Positions 29,930 through 39,941 of a DNA stretch of 64,000 nucleotides are shown here, piece by piece. The position numbers and the translations under genes are program-made. Origin of the DNA: Cherax quadricarinatus. Its lineage: Eukaryota > Arthropoda > Malacostraca > Decapoda > Parastacidae. Each line of letters begins with the position of its first letter. Within the stretch, counting starts at the first letter, position 1. Below the pieces are notes generated by a model. It was not told the origin of the DNA, ran no database searches, and worked only from the letters and a program-made list of their open reading frames with translations. The stretch lies in contig NC_091312.1 of NCBI RefSeq assembly GCF_038502225.1, positions 31,909,782 through 31,973,781 of the forward strand, written 5' to 3'.

Positions 29930-30127
29930 ATGTACATCTTGTGTGTTCGTGATTATGAATTTCACATCCTTGACAACGCATTCTTGGTGCACAAGCCAGG
30001 CATCAAGAAAATACACAAAGATCCTTTTCGAGATAGGATTGTGGCCAAGCAGAACAGTGCAATCAGCAGCAAGATTTTCCCTGAGTACAAGACAATTTTT
30101 GGGTTCCGCAAGAGCTGTGTTATATGA
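29930..30127 (+). CDS. Terminal exon of a Glyco_transf_49 (LARGE/B4GAT1-like) glycosyltransferase
   Basis: The exon follows a strong acceptor, TCTTTTTTCCCCAG. It encodes MYILCVRDYEFHILDNAFLV, then HKPGIKKIHKDPF, and ends FGFRKSCVI with TGA at 30125-30127. The pattern YEFHILDNAFLVHKPGIK is characteristic of the C-terminal part of Glyco_transf_49 proteins. In animals these add glucuronic acid or xylose in the Golgi, for example on dystroglycan O-mannose glycans. The Met is probably internal rather than the start. The exon has no stops and lacks transposon context on its 3' side. Upstream exons must lie before a long repeat-filled intron or outside the window. The exact paralogue is uncertain. 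Confidence 0.68.
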   Translation: MYILCVRDYEFHILDNAFLVHKPGIKKIHKDPFRDRIVAKQNSAISSKIFPEYKTIFGFRKSCVI

Positions 30128-30829
30128 TTCTTGTTAGAATATATTTTTAAATTTTTCTATATTTTTAGTGAAATTATTTTTAATGCTAAATTCATATAAT
30201 AGTTTTACTGGCAATATAATATTTGTAGAATTTAAAGCATAGTTGTTACTGAGTATAAAATTAAATATGAAAATCTGAAAGTTTATTGGCAGTTGTGTAG
30301 ATTGAAGTGCATAAGTGAAAAACACACTGCACTCTGGTCTGTCACTACTTGTAAAGAGCTGTACGTACTTGGTAAGACAGTTCAATAAGCCTTCCATTGT
30401 TAAGTCTTCAGTAGTATTATGTGTAGCCTACCATATCAAGAGCTCTGTGATGATGCAAATGTAATATTAAGATGTAGTTAATAAGGGAACTGTGAATCAC
30501 TATACATTCACATATATATTTAATAAGTACCAATAATTTTATATATTTATAATCTTGACTTGAAATGTGACAAATTCTTCAATGCATATGATATTGGGTA
30601 ACTGATAGTGTATGAGAGTCTCAGGCTTAATTTTTACATTTTCAGTGAATTTGGTGATTTTTAATTTATTAAAACTTATTCAGTTAAATATTGCCAGTGA
30701 TAAAGAAAATATTTTATTACTACAGCTAAATTGTTTGAGTGCAGAAACAGCAAGTTACATTACTGTAATATGTACAGTATTATGTTAACATTTTAATGTA
30801 TAAATTTTATACTTGAAGTAAATTAAGGG

Positions 30830-30832
<3 letters not shown>

Positions 30833-30911
<79 letters not shown>

Positions 30912-30914
30912 GCA
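30833..30914. repeat. (GT)n microsatellite
   Basis: About 38 GT units with one GC interruption near the end. The His-Thr ORF on the reverse strand is an artefact. Confidence 0.95.
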
Positions 30915-30950
30915 TCTTCATAGGTTTTATTGTATATAGGTTCATTGTTT

Positions 30951-31120
30951 GATTGTCTCCTGCTGGCTTGCATGTGGTGCCTCTAACTTAGCTAGCCCTG
31001 GGGACAGTCAGGGCAAACCGAATACAGTATCTATTCTGCTTTACTTATTGCCAGATTGTCTCTTGCTTGGCTTGTGTGTGGTGCTTGGATTAAGTTTATC
31101 CTGGGGACAGTCAATGCAAA
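30951..31120. repeat. 103-bp imperfect tandem duplication
   Basis: GATTGTCTCCTGCTGGCTTG ... CCTGGGGACAGTCAGGGCAA (from 30951) recurs as GATTGTCTCTTGCTTGGCTT ... CCTGGGGACAGTCAATGCAA (from 31054). Two diverged copies, no coding meaning seen. Confidence 0.8.
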
Positions 31121-31357
31121 GTGAACATCTGTTTTGATGTTCTAAGCATGAGTGTGTCATAAGCTTTTTGCCAAATTTTTAAGTTTCTTAACATGAGGAG
31201 TGCATGTAAAATGATAAATCTCACTACATTCAACTCAGTCCACTAGGGCTACATCAGTCATCTCCACACACTTTCACATCAACAAGAAATGTCTATTAAA
31301 ATGCAATGTTAAATTTATTATTTTTGATGTACAGTACTATGGTATTTTAAAATGTCA

Positions 31358-31425
31358 TTTTTTTTTAACACACCAGCCGTCTCCAACTGAGGCAGGGCAA
31401 CTTGAAAATTAAGACAAAAGGTTTT
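31358..31425 (-). mobile_element. RTE LINE 3' tail fragment
   Basis: TTTTTTTTAACACACCAGCC and TGAGGCAGGGCAACTTG match the reversed RTE tail, like 12329-12430. The stretch 31426-31554 has no recognised content. Confidence 0.55.
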
Positions 31426-31554
31426 CTTTCCACATTTAGTAATTTATACAGGAGAACAGGCTACTAGCCTCTGAATCCCAGCACTTAGTCAATTCTTATG
31501 GCTTAAGAAGAAAGGATTCTCTATCCACTTTCCCATGGATATCCTTCAGATTAT

Positions 31555-32540
31555 TTTTTTTTATTAACACATCGGCAGTTTCCCATTAAAGTAGGGTGTC
31601 CCGAAAAGGAAAAACTTTCACCATTATTTACTCCATCACTGTCTTGCCAGAGGTGTGCTTACACTACAGTTATAAAATTGCAACATTAACACCACTCCTT
31701 CAGAGTGCAGACACTGTACTTCCCATCTCCAGGACTTAAGTCCAGCCTGCAGGTTTCCCTGAATCCCTTCATAAATATTACCCTGCTCACATTCCAATAG
31801 CACATCAAGTCCTAAAAACCATTTGTCTCCATTTGCTCCTATCTAGCATGCTCACGCATGCTTGCTGGAAGTCCAAGCCCCTCACACACAAAACCTCCTT
31901 TACCCCCTCCCTCCAACCATTCCTAGGTCAACCTCTACTCTGCCTTCCTTCCACTACAGATTTTTATACTCTTGAAGTCATTCTATTTTGTTCCACCCCC
32001 TCTACATGTCCGAACCACCTCAACAACCCCTCCTCAACCCTCTGGATAATGGTTTTGGTAATCCCGCACCCCCTCATAGTTTCCAAACTGTGAATTCTCT
32101 GCATTATATTCACACCACACATTGTCCTCAGACACGACATCTCCACTGCCTCCAGCCTTTTCCTTGTTGCAACATTCACCACCCATGCTTCGCACGCATA
32201 TAAGAGCACTGGTATAACTATGCTCTCATACATTCCCCTCTTTGCTTCCATGGACACAGTTCTTTGTCTTCACAGACTCCTCAGTGCACCACTTACCTTT
32301 TTCCCCTCATCAATTCTGTGATTCACCTCATCTTTCATAGACCCATCTGCTGACACGTCCACTCCTAAATATCTGAATACATTCACCTCCTGCATACTCT
32401 CTCCCTCCAATCTGATATCCAATCTTTCATTACCTATTTTTTTTTATCCTCATCACCTTACTCTTTCCTATATTTACTTTTAATTTTCTTTTTTTACACA
32501 CCCTGCCAGTCTCATCCACCAGCCTCTGCAAGATTACTTA
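31555..32540 (-). pseudogene. RTE LINE copy E4, degraded
   Basis: The 3' UTR (31555-31830) and C-terminal coding region (31830-32530) lie on the reverse strand. The best open part is 31964-32257 with KRGMYESIVIPVLLYACEAW, VEMSCLRTMCGVNIMQR and LLRWFGHVEGVEQNRMTSRV. Further upstream, recognisable RYLGVDVSADGSMKDEVNH coding is interrupted, and the copy ends near 32540 before the catalytic FADD. It is clearly older than E1-E3. Confidence 0.85.
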
Positions 32541-32645
32541 GCACTGAATTAGATCATATAATAATTTTCAAGAATAATCCTCATTCTTATTGATCTGTTG
32601 GTTTTGTGTATGTGTACTCACCTATTTGTGGTTGCAGGGGTTGAG

Positions 32646-32977
32646 TCATAGCTCCTGGCCCTGCCTCTGTGTCATTATCATGTCTCCCCCTACCCTCCTG
32701 TCTTCCAGTGTCATCAGACTGATTTTGCTTAACCTCTCTTTGTAGGACAATCCCCTTAGCTCTGGAACTAGTCTTGTTGCAAACCTTTGCACTTTCTCTA
32801 ATTTCTTGACGTTCTTGACCAGATGTGGATTCCAAAGTGGTGCTGCATACTCCAGTATAGGCTCATCTCCTGAGGTGCACATCAATCAGATGTGCACCTC
32901 AGGAGATGAGCTTGGTATTATACTTACCCCAAGATCTTTTTCCTTGAGTGAGGTTTGTAGTCTTTGGCCACCTACCA
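32646..32977 (-). pseudogene. LINE C C-terminal region
   Basis: It reads PILEYAAPLWNPHLVKNVKK, LEKVQRFATRLVPELRGL and ISLMTLEDRRVGGDM, the standard end of a CR1/Jockey-type ORF2. Just upstream (32861-32911) a perfect inverted repeat interrupts the frame. The extreme C-terminus is missing; compare the plus-strand fragment at 39197-39560, which keeps it. Confidence 0.8.
32861..32911. repeat. Perfect 23-bp inverted repeat, 5-bp spacer, inside LINE C
   Basis: The left arm (32861-32883) begins GCTCATCTCCTGAGGTGCAC. The spacer is AATCA. The right arm (32889-32911) is its exact reverse complement. The arms consist of LINE sequence repeated in inverted order. Confidence 0.92.
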
Positions 32978-32998
32978 GGAGTTTACCTGGAGAGGGTT

Positions 32999-33835
32999 TC
33001 AGGGCTCAATGCTCCTGTGGCTCGGAGACCAGGCCTCATGGTGGATCAGGGTCTGATCAACCAGGCTGTTACTGCTGGCCGCACGCACGCTGACATACGA
33101 ACCACAGCCTGGTTGGTCAGGTACTGACTTTAGGTCTCTGTCCAGTGCCTGCTTAAAGACAGCCAGGGGTCTATTGGTAAACCCCCTTATGTATGCTGGG
33201 AGGCAGTTGAACAGTCTTGGTCCCCAAACACTTATTGTGTTGTCTCTCAGTGTACTTGTGGCGCCCCTGCTTTTCATCGGGGAAATGTTGCATCTCCTGC
33301 TGAGTCTTTTGCTTTCATAGGGAGTGATTTTCATGTGCAGGTTTAGTACCAATCCCTCCAGGACCTTCGAAGTGTATATTATCATGTATCTGTCTCGCAT
33401 GCATTCCAGGGAATACAGATCAAGGACCTTCAACCATTCCCAGTAATTTAGGTGCCTTTTCGTACTAATATGTGCGATGAAAGTTCTTTGTACACTCTCC
33501 AGGTCTGCAATGTCACCAGCCTTGAAGGGGGCCATTAGTGTACAGCAATATTCCAGCCTAGAGAGCACAAGTGATTTGAAGAGAATCATCATGGGCTTGA
33601 CATCCCTAATTTTGAAGGTTCTCATTATCCATCCTATCATTTTCCTAGTAGGTGAGGTAGATACATTGTTGTGTTCTTTGAAGGCGAGGTTGTCTGACAT
33701 TATCACTCCCAAGCCCTTCACATTACTTTTCCTCTCTATTGTATGGTTATAATTTGTTGTATCCCCTGATACATTTTTAATTTCCTCAAGTTTCCCATAT
33801 CTGAGTAGTTGAAATTTCTCTTCATTGAACTTCAT
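32999..33835 (-). pseudogene. LINE A3 ORF2 C-terminal part
   Basis: 278 codons open: MKFNEEKFQLLRYGKLEEIK, KGLGVIMSDNLAFKEHNN, LVLSRLEYCCTLMAPFKAGD, then VFKQALDRDLKSVPDQPGCG and a tail SLVDQTLIHHEAWSP that reads through into the terminal repeat. It corresponds to 52525-53439 and 59255-59959. Confidence 0.85.
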
Positions 33836-33913
33836 ATTGTTTTAAGTGGTCCATTTGAAGATTTGGTTGATGTCCGCTTGGAGTCTCGCGGTGTCTTCAA
33901 TGGATGTCACTGC

Positions 33914-34217
33914 CATGGTGGCCTGGTGGTTAACGCTCTCGCTTCACACGGCGAGGGCCTGGGTTCGATTCCCAGCCAGAGTAGAAACATTGGGCGTGTT
34001 TCTTTCCACCTGTTGTCTATGTTCCCCATCAGTAAAATGGATACCTGGGTGTTAGTCGACTGGTGTGGGTCGCATCCTGGGACACTGACCTAATTTGCCC
34101 GAGATGCTCAGCATAACAAGTGGCTTTCTATGTAGTAGTATGTCATTGTTGTCAGCTAGGACTGCATGCCATGTACTTGTAGTAAATAAAGATTATTATT
34201 ATTATTATTATTATTAT
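33914..34217 (+). mobile_element. Full-length tRNA-derived SINE with (ATT)n tail
   Basis: The head reads GGTGGCCTGGTGGTTAACGC with an A box, an anticodon-like region CGCTTCACACGGCG (Val-like CAC), and the perfect B box GGTTCGATTCCC. The body continues CAGCCAGAGTAGAAACATTG, CCTGGGTGTTAGTCGACTGG, TGACCTAATTTGCCCGAGAT and ends TAGTAAATAAAG(ATT)n. About 300 bp. It is inserted in LINE A3 next to GTCTTCCTTTGCAGAT on the LINE strand, so it disrupts the RT active-site region. Confidence 0.88.
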
Positions 34218-35660
34218 CTGCAAAGGAAGACATGGAGCTATGGCATACATCTTTGTCTATGTCAGAAATGAGGATGAGGAATAGAATGGGAACGAGTACT
34301 GTGCCTTGTGGAACAGAGCTTTTTACTGTGGCTGCCTGGGACTTTACTTTGTTTACTATTACTCTTTGTGTTCTATTTGTCAGGAAGTTATAGATCCACC
34401 TACCAACTTTTTCTGTTATTCCTTTATCATGCATTTTGTGTGGTCACACTTGTCGAAAGCTTTTGCAAAGTCTGTGTATACTACATCTGTATTTTGTTTA
34501 TCCTTTACAGCATCCAGGACATTGTCATAGTGGTCCAGTAGCTGGGACAGGCAGGAGCAACCTGCTCTAAACCCGTGTTGCCCTGGGTTGTGTAATTGAT
34601 GGGTATCTAGGTGATTGGCAATCTTGCCTCTTAGAACCCTCTCAAAGATTTTTATGATATGGGATGTTAGTGTTATCAGTCTGTAGTTCTTTGCAATTGC
34701 TTTACTGCCACATTTGTGGAGTGGGGCTATGTCTTGTTTTCAGTGTGTGTTGGATGACCCCTGTGTCCATTCTCCCTCTTCATAAAATGCTGAAGACACG
34801 TGATAGGGGCTTCTTGCAATTCTTGATGAACATGAAGTTCCATGAGTCTGAGCCTGGGGCAGAGTGCATGGGCATGTCATTTATTGCCTCTTCAGAGTCT
34901 TGTGGAGTTAGGATAATATCCAAGATTTTTGAGATGACAAAATTTTGGGTTTCGTTCATAAAGAATTCATTTGGTTTGTTGACCGTTAGTCTGGGCAGCG
35001 GCTCACTGAACACTGAGTCATGTTGGGACTTTAGTTTCTCATTCATTTCTTGGCTGTCATCTGAGTATGTCCCATTCTGCCTAAGTAGGAGCCCAGTACT
35101 GGATGTTGTTTTTCCCTTAGATATGGAATAAGAGAAGAAGTATTTTGTTTTTTTTTTTCAATTTTCTTTATGGCTTTTATTTCTTCTTGTGATTCTTGTC
35201 TCCTGTAAGAGTCCTTCAGCTTAAGTTCGATATCTGCAATTTCATTGACTAGTGCCTTCCTTCGTATTTCAGATATATTGGCCCCACTGAGCAGCTCTGT
35301 AACTCTTCGCCTTCATTTGTATAGGGAGCATCTCTCTCTTTCTAGTTTACATGTTCTCTTTCTTTTTCTTAATGGAATGTGTCTTGAGCAGATCTCAAGA
35401 ACCACAGAGTTCTTTATGTTGTGATCTGAGTGTATTGTCTTTGATATGGTTATATTACATATCAGATCGTCGTTGTTAGTGAAGATGAGGTCCAGCATAT
35501 TTTTTAATCTTGCAGGCTCTTCTAGTTGCTGGTTTAAGGTGAATTTGGTGCAGAGATTTAATAGTTCGTGTGTGTGTGAATTTTCATTTGAGCTGCCTCC
35601 TGGGGTGATCTCTGCTAAAACATTTTTTGCTATACTCCTCCATTTTAGGTGTCTCAAGTT
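34218..35660 (-). pseudogene. LINE A3 reverse transcriptase N-terminal and palm pieces
   Basis: 34218-34434 carries RWIYNFLTNRTQRVIVNKVK, VPQGTVLVPILFLILISDID and SSFAD before the SINE. 34600-34780 is the degraded GFRAGCSCLSQLLDHYD region. 34780-35046 has PGSDSWNFMFIKNCKKPLSR (RT finger) and 35313-35657 the endonuclease-RT linker with NMLDLIFTNNDDLICNITIS and KTIHSDHN, the end of the endonuclease domain. Frames change several times, so no product is expected. Confidence 0.8.
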
Positions 35661-35791
35661 GAAATCTCCTAGAAGATGTTTGGGGCAGGAGTCGGGAGAT
35701 TTTCTAAACAGTGGTCAATTTTCTCAAGCTGCTTCTGGAATTGCTGGGAAGTTGCATCTGGAGGCTTGTATATCACCACAATGACAAGGGT

Positions 35792-36296
35792 TTAGTTTTC
35801 AGTCTTTACCACCAAAACTTCAACTACATCATTTGAGGTGTTTAGTAGTTCTGTGCAAATGAGTGACTCTGTGACGTACAGGCCAACCCCCCCTTGTTGC
35901 CTGTTTAGTCTGTGGCATCGGAATAGGTTATAGCCTGGGATCCATATTTCATTGTCATAATGATCCTTTATGTGGACCTCTGTGAATGCTGCAAACATTG
36001 CATTTAACTCCATGAGCAGTCCCTTGATGTAAGGAATTTTGTTGTTTTTTGATGGCTTTAGACCCTGCATGTTTGCAAAGACAAATGTCATTATATTGGT
36101 GGAATTTATGGGGGGTTATTTTTGCTGGCTCTAATATCTGTTCTTCTAGAGTAGAGGCCAATGTCCGTGCCTCAGCTCCAGAAGTGTTTTCAGTTGGTGC
36201 AGAATTATTGCCATTTCTTGCCAGTCTTTTTTCCCTAATGACCCTTAAAAAACCTCTGTCCCTGGAGAGGTTGTGACTTCCTTTTTTTTTCCCCAT
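35792..36296 (-). pseudogene. LINE A3 leader and endonuclease N-terminus
   Basis: The frame at 35955-36296 starts MGKKKGSHNLSRDRGFLRVI and looks like a short basic ORF or leader. In an overlapping frame, 35792-36091 gives MTFVFANMQGLKPSKNNKIP, FAAFTEVHIKDHYDNEI and NRQQGGVGLYVTESL. The order N-Q-G-L-K, then T-E, then GGVGLYV is that of an apurinic-type LINE endonuclease. Confidence 0.78.
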
Positions 36297-37905
36297 TTTC
36301 TGGCTGGTCTGTGTCTTCTAGTCCCCTTTAGTCTTCTTTGCCCTTCCCCGATCTTCATGACTTTGCATTTGTTGGGGTTAAATTCAAGGAGCCAGTTGCT
36401 GGACCAGGCTTGTAGCCTGTCCAGGTCTCTTTGTAGTCCTGCCTGATCCTCGACCAATTTAATTCTCTTCATTAACTTCACATCATCTGCAAACAGAGAC
36501 ACTTCTGAGTCTATCCCTTCTGTTATGTCATTCACATGTACCAAAAACAGCACAGGTCCTAGGACTGACCCCTGTGGAAACCCGCTCATCGCAGGTGCCC
36601 ACTTTGACACCTTGTCTCATACCATGACTCGCTGTTGCCGCCTTGTCAGATATTCTCTGATCCATTGCAGTGCCTTCCCTGTTATGAGTGCCTGATCCTC
36701 TAGCTTTTGCATTTACCTCTTGTGAGGAGCTGTATCAAAGACCTTGCAGTCCAAGAAAATGCAGTCTATCCACCCTGCTCTCTCTCTCATGTCTTACTTC
36801 TGTTACCTTGTCATGAAACTCCAGTAGGTTTGTGATACAGGATTTTCCTTCTCTGAAACTGTGCTGGTTGTTGTTTATAAGCTTGTGTCTTTTTAGGTGC
36901 TCCACCACTCTCCTCCTGATGATGATCTCCATGACTTTGCATACTATACACGTCAGTGACACAGTTCTGTAGTTTAATGCCTCTTGTCTGTCTCTCTTTC
37001 TTAAAAATTGGGACTACATTTGCTGTCTTCCATACCTCAGGTAGTTGCCCAGTTTCAATGGATGTGTTGAAAATTTTTGTTTGTGGCACACAGAGCATCT
37101 CTGCTCCCTCTCTAAGGAACCACAGAGAGATATCTGGTCCCACTGCCTTTACGGTATCAAGTTATCATAGCAGTTTTTTCACCTCCTCCTTGGTTGTGTG
37201 TATTTCATCCAGCACTTGTTGGTGTACCTCCCTATTCTGAATTCCTGGAGTCCTTCCTATCTCCACTGTAAGTACTTCTTTAAATCTCATATTGAGCTCC
37301 CATATACCTCTTGGTCATTTCTTGTGAACTCCCTACCTTCCTTCCTTCCTTAGCCTGATTACCTGGTCCCTGACTGTTGTTTTCCTCCTGATGTGGCTAT
37401 ACAGCAGCATCAGGTCAGATTTGACTTTTGATGCTATGTCATTTTCGTATTGTCCCTGAGCCTCCCTTCATATCTGTGCATATTCGTGTCTGGCTCTTTG
37501 GCTAATCTCTTTATTTTCCTGGGTCCTTTGTCTTCTGTACTTTTTCCATTCTCTAGTGCACTTAGTTTTTACCTCCCTACCCCTTTGGGTGAATCAGTGC
37601 CTTGTTCTGGTCTTCCCATTATTTCTGTTTCCTTGGGTACAAACATTTCCTCTGCCTCCTTGCATTTTGTTGTCACATATTCCATCATTTCTTTTACTGG
37701 TTTTCCTGTCAATTCTCTCTCCCACTGAACGTCTTGCAGGAAGTTCTTCATGCCTGTGTAGTCCCCCCATACCCTCTCCACTTGTAGCTCAGCTATGTAA
37801 TCAAAGCACAAAACCCCATGATCACTAGCTCCAAGGGGCCTTTCGTATGTGATATCCTCGATGTCCGAAATACTCAAGGTGAATACTAGATCCAGCCTTG
37901 CTGGG
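36245..37905 (-). pseudogene. LINE C endonuclease end and reverse transcriptase
   Basis: 37569-37910 has LDLVFTLSISDIEDITYERP and GASDHGVLCFDYI (last catalytic motif of the endonuclease). 36811-37143 holds MGPDISLWFLREGAEMLC and VVPIFKK. 36735-36962 has NNNQHSFREGKSCITNLLEF. 36330-36610 has [32 protein letters not shown] and WLLEFNPNKCKVMKIGEG. The frame then runs by chance into LINE A3. At least four frame changes. The catalytic FADD is present. Confidence 0.82.
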
Positions 37906-37937
37906 TACATGCATGCATGTGCACGTTAATGCATGCA

Positions 37938-38445
37938 TGTACCATATTTTCCAGCAGATAAGGCACATGACAAATATCATATCAGTAAATCAGTATTTGT
38001 ATTTAAGGGCTAATTATCTTCTTATTTTACACTAAAGCGTAACCCAAAGTTAGTTTAACATCTTTATTATGCACCCCATACCCATCCTGTGGGTGGTAGT
38101 CAAAAAGGTAATGAACCATTCACATGTCTACACCTGATCAGAGGTACATAATGGGTCCAGGGATTGGGTCCTAAAGTTTTGATAGCTGAATAAGTTACAA
38201 AGTTTTGATAGCTGAACAAGTTACAAAAGTAATGAATCATTCACACATCCACACTCCATAACAGCTACAATGAGTTATTAATGCAACTATTAGCTTTATT
38301 TACAGCGAGCAAAATCAGGGATATTCCTCCAGAACATACCAAAAGCCAACCCTTGGCCTTGACCATATAAGGCACTGGGTAATTTTCTAAAACTTTTTGT
38401 GGGAAAAAAGGCATGTGTTATATGCCCAAAAATACTGTATGTATA
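37938..38445. mobile_element. Possible MITE with ATTTTCC...GGCACATG ends
   Basis: The left end TACCATATTTTCCAGCAGAT plus AAGGCACATG and the right end, inverted, TACAGTATTTTTGGGCATAT plus AACACATGCC are imperfect inverted repeats. The interior is AT-rich, with no coding and a short direct repeat (AAGTTTTGATAGCTGAA, about 38173 and 38198). 38446-38670 shows nothing further. Confidence 0.45.
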
Positions 38446-38674
38446 GTATATACAATATGTACCCAGTTTTCAAATGATATGCATCTCAGTGTTTCAGCTT
38501 GCAAACAAGTCATTTATAATCCTGAAAATTTTATTCTCTAGAAAAGGATGGTTGTGTGTCACACTTTTGTACCTGCAGATTGATATTCATAAAGTATTTT
38601 CTCAATATTGTCTTTTGGATTTTGTTCATAAGCTGGATCACTGGAAGTTAGAGCCATGCTGTATACACTATATC

Positions 38675-38935
38675 TGGGGTGGAAGGAAGGAGGGGTAGAG
38701 GTTATCCTAGGAAAGGATAAGGGAGGAGATAAAGGTTTTGATTGCTAGGGTCAATGGTGAATGAGTTTATTTTTTATTGGTAGTCATCCTAACTTGGTGG
38801 GAGATAGCTGATATGTTACATATATTTATGGGATGTTGCAGTTCAAGGGTGTTATGAATTGTAATATCAGAACACTTCTGGCAAGACATCTGTTGAATGA
38901 ATGATGGTGAACACATTTTTTTTATGTTATTGGCT
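38675..38935 (+). pseudogene. Very degraded RTE LINE 3' end
   Basis: GGAAGGAAGGAGGGGTAGAG, CCTAGGAAAGGATAAGGGAG and later ACACTTCTGGCAAGACATCT and GAATGAATGATGGTGAA follow the E1 3' part in order with many changes. No open frame. Confidence 0.55.
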
Positions 38936-39196
38936 ATCATCCACCCTGAAAGAGGACATGCATTTGCATTTGCTCAGTTGCTGTCTTGCCAGAATTGTGC
39001 TGACATTACAGTTTACTTAACCTTTTGAATTGCAGTATCCTCTCTCCAGCTCAAGAGTGCAGGAACTGTACCTCACCCCTCCAGGTGATGGGTTGACCTA
39101 AATCCCTTCATAAATATTACCTTTCTCACACTTCAACATCTTGTCAACTCATACAAACCTACTTGTCTTTGTCTCCATTTACTCCACTCTAATGCA

Positions 39197-39560
39197 CTCA
39201 CTGATGACACTGGAGGACAGGAGAGATAGGGGGGACATGATAACCACATACAAAATACTGAGGAAATGACAAGGTGGACAAAGACAGGATGTTCCAGAGA
39301 TGGGACACAGCAACAAGGGGACACAGTTGGAAGTTGAAGACACAGATGAATCACAGGGATGTTAGGAAGTATTTCTTCAGCCACAGAGTAGTCAGGAATG
39401 GAATAGTTTGGGAAACTATGTAGTGGAGGCAGGATCCATACATAGCTTTAAGTAGAGGTATGATAAAGCTCACGGTTCAAGGAGAGTGACCTAGTAGCGA
39501 CCAGTGAAGAGGCAGGGCTAGGAGCTAGGACTTGACCCCTGCAGCCTCAACTAGGTGAGT
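39197..39560 (+). pseudogene. LINE C-type 3' end fragment
   Basis: The plus strand reads LEDRRDRGDMITTYKILRK and, after stops, a region with EWNSLGNYVVEAGSIHSFK, the usual C-terminus of these ORF2 proteins. It then shows GAGGCAGGGCTAGGAGCTAG and CAACTAGGTGAGTAC as the 3' end. It keeps the extreme C-terminus that the 32600 copy lacks. Confidence 0.7.
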
Positions 39561-39941
39561 ACAAGCCTGTTGGATGTTCAAACCAATAGCACTAAACTTT
39601 TAATATCTCCAGCCCTTCTGGGAATGACTTCTCCCCCATTCCCCAAATTTACATGTCCCCTTAGTCATCCTGTTTTTAATAACTCTACTTTTAATAACTC
39701 TACTTTTAATAACCTCCTCATCATCTGATCTCCATGCTTCTAATTCTGTACATAATATTCACACCACACATAATCTTCAAACATGACCTCTCCACTGCCT
39801 CCAGCCTCCTCACTGCAACATTTAAAGCCCATATTTTACACCCATATAACAGTGTTATTACCAATATTTACTACTATACACTAGCGCATTCCCCATTTTT
39901 GCCTCCATGGATAAGGTGTTTTGTCTCCATAGATGCCTTAA

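Larger units (their letters stand above)
30128..31357 (+). other. Probable 3' UTR and downstream flank of the glycosyltransferase
   Basis: AT-rich, no coding motif, and free of recognised transposons except for simple repeats. An ATTAAA poly-A-signal variant lies near 30667; I saw no canonical AATAAA close to the stop. It contains the (GT)n tract and a 103-bp tandem duplication listed separately. Confidence 0.45.
32978..36325 (-). mobile_element. LINE family A, near full-length but decayed copy A3
   Basis: The reverse strand reads: basic leader (MGKKKGSHNLSRDRGFLRVI), endonuclease, RT, C-terminal domain, then the family tail containing AGAGGGTTTCAGGGCTCAAT on the plus strand and GGAGTTTACCTGGAG at the end. 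It is the only family A copy here that keeps its 5' half. A SINE (33914-34217) interrupts it at the catalytic RT box. It is inserted in LINE C. Confidence 0.8.
32600..37905 (-). mobile_element. LINE family C, split by LINE A copy A3
   Basis: Two collinear reverse-strand parts, 36330-37905 (endonuclease end to RT palm) and 32600-32977 (C-terminal region and 3' end), are separated by a complete but decayed LINE A in the same orientation (32978-36325). The protein motifs on each side of the gap follow in order in one LINE, so A3 was inserted into C. The 3' end has the words GGCCAGGAGCTATGACTCAA and CAAATAGGTGAGTACA, also seen at 39530-39560. The 5' end is truncated at a 13-bp inverted repeat (37904-37943). 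Confidence 0.75.

Noticed and set aside
30785..30973. His-Thr repeat ORF
   Set aside because: Translation of the GT microsatellite.
36245..36610. ORF joining an RT palm to a Lys/Arg-rich tail
   Set aside because: Chimera of LINE C and the leader of LINE A3 across an insertion junction.
38474..38698. 74-codon ORF after the possible MITE
   Set aside because: No recognisable motif, no splice context, ends in degraded RTE sequence.
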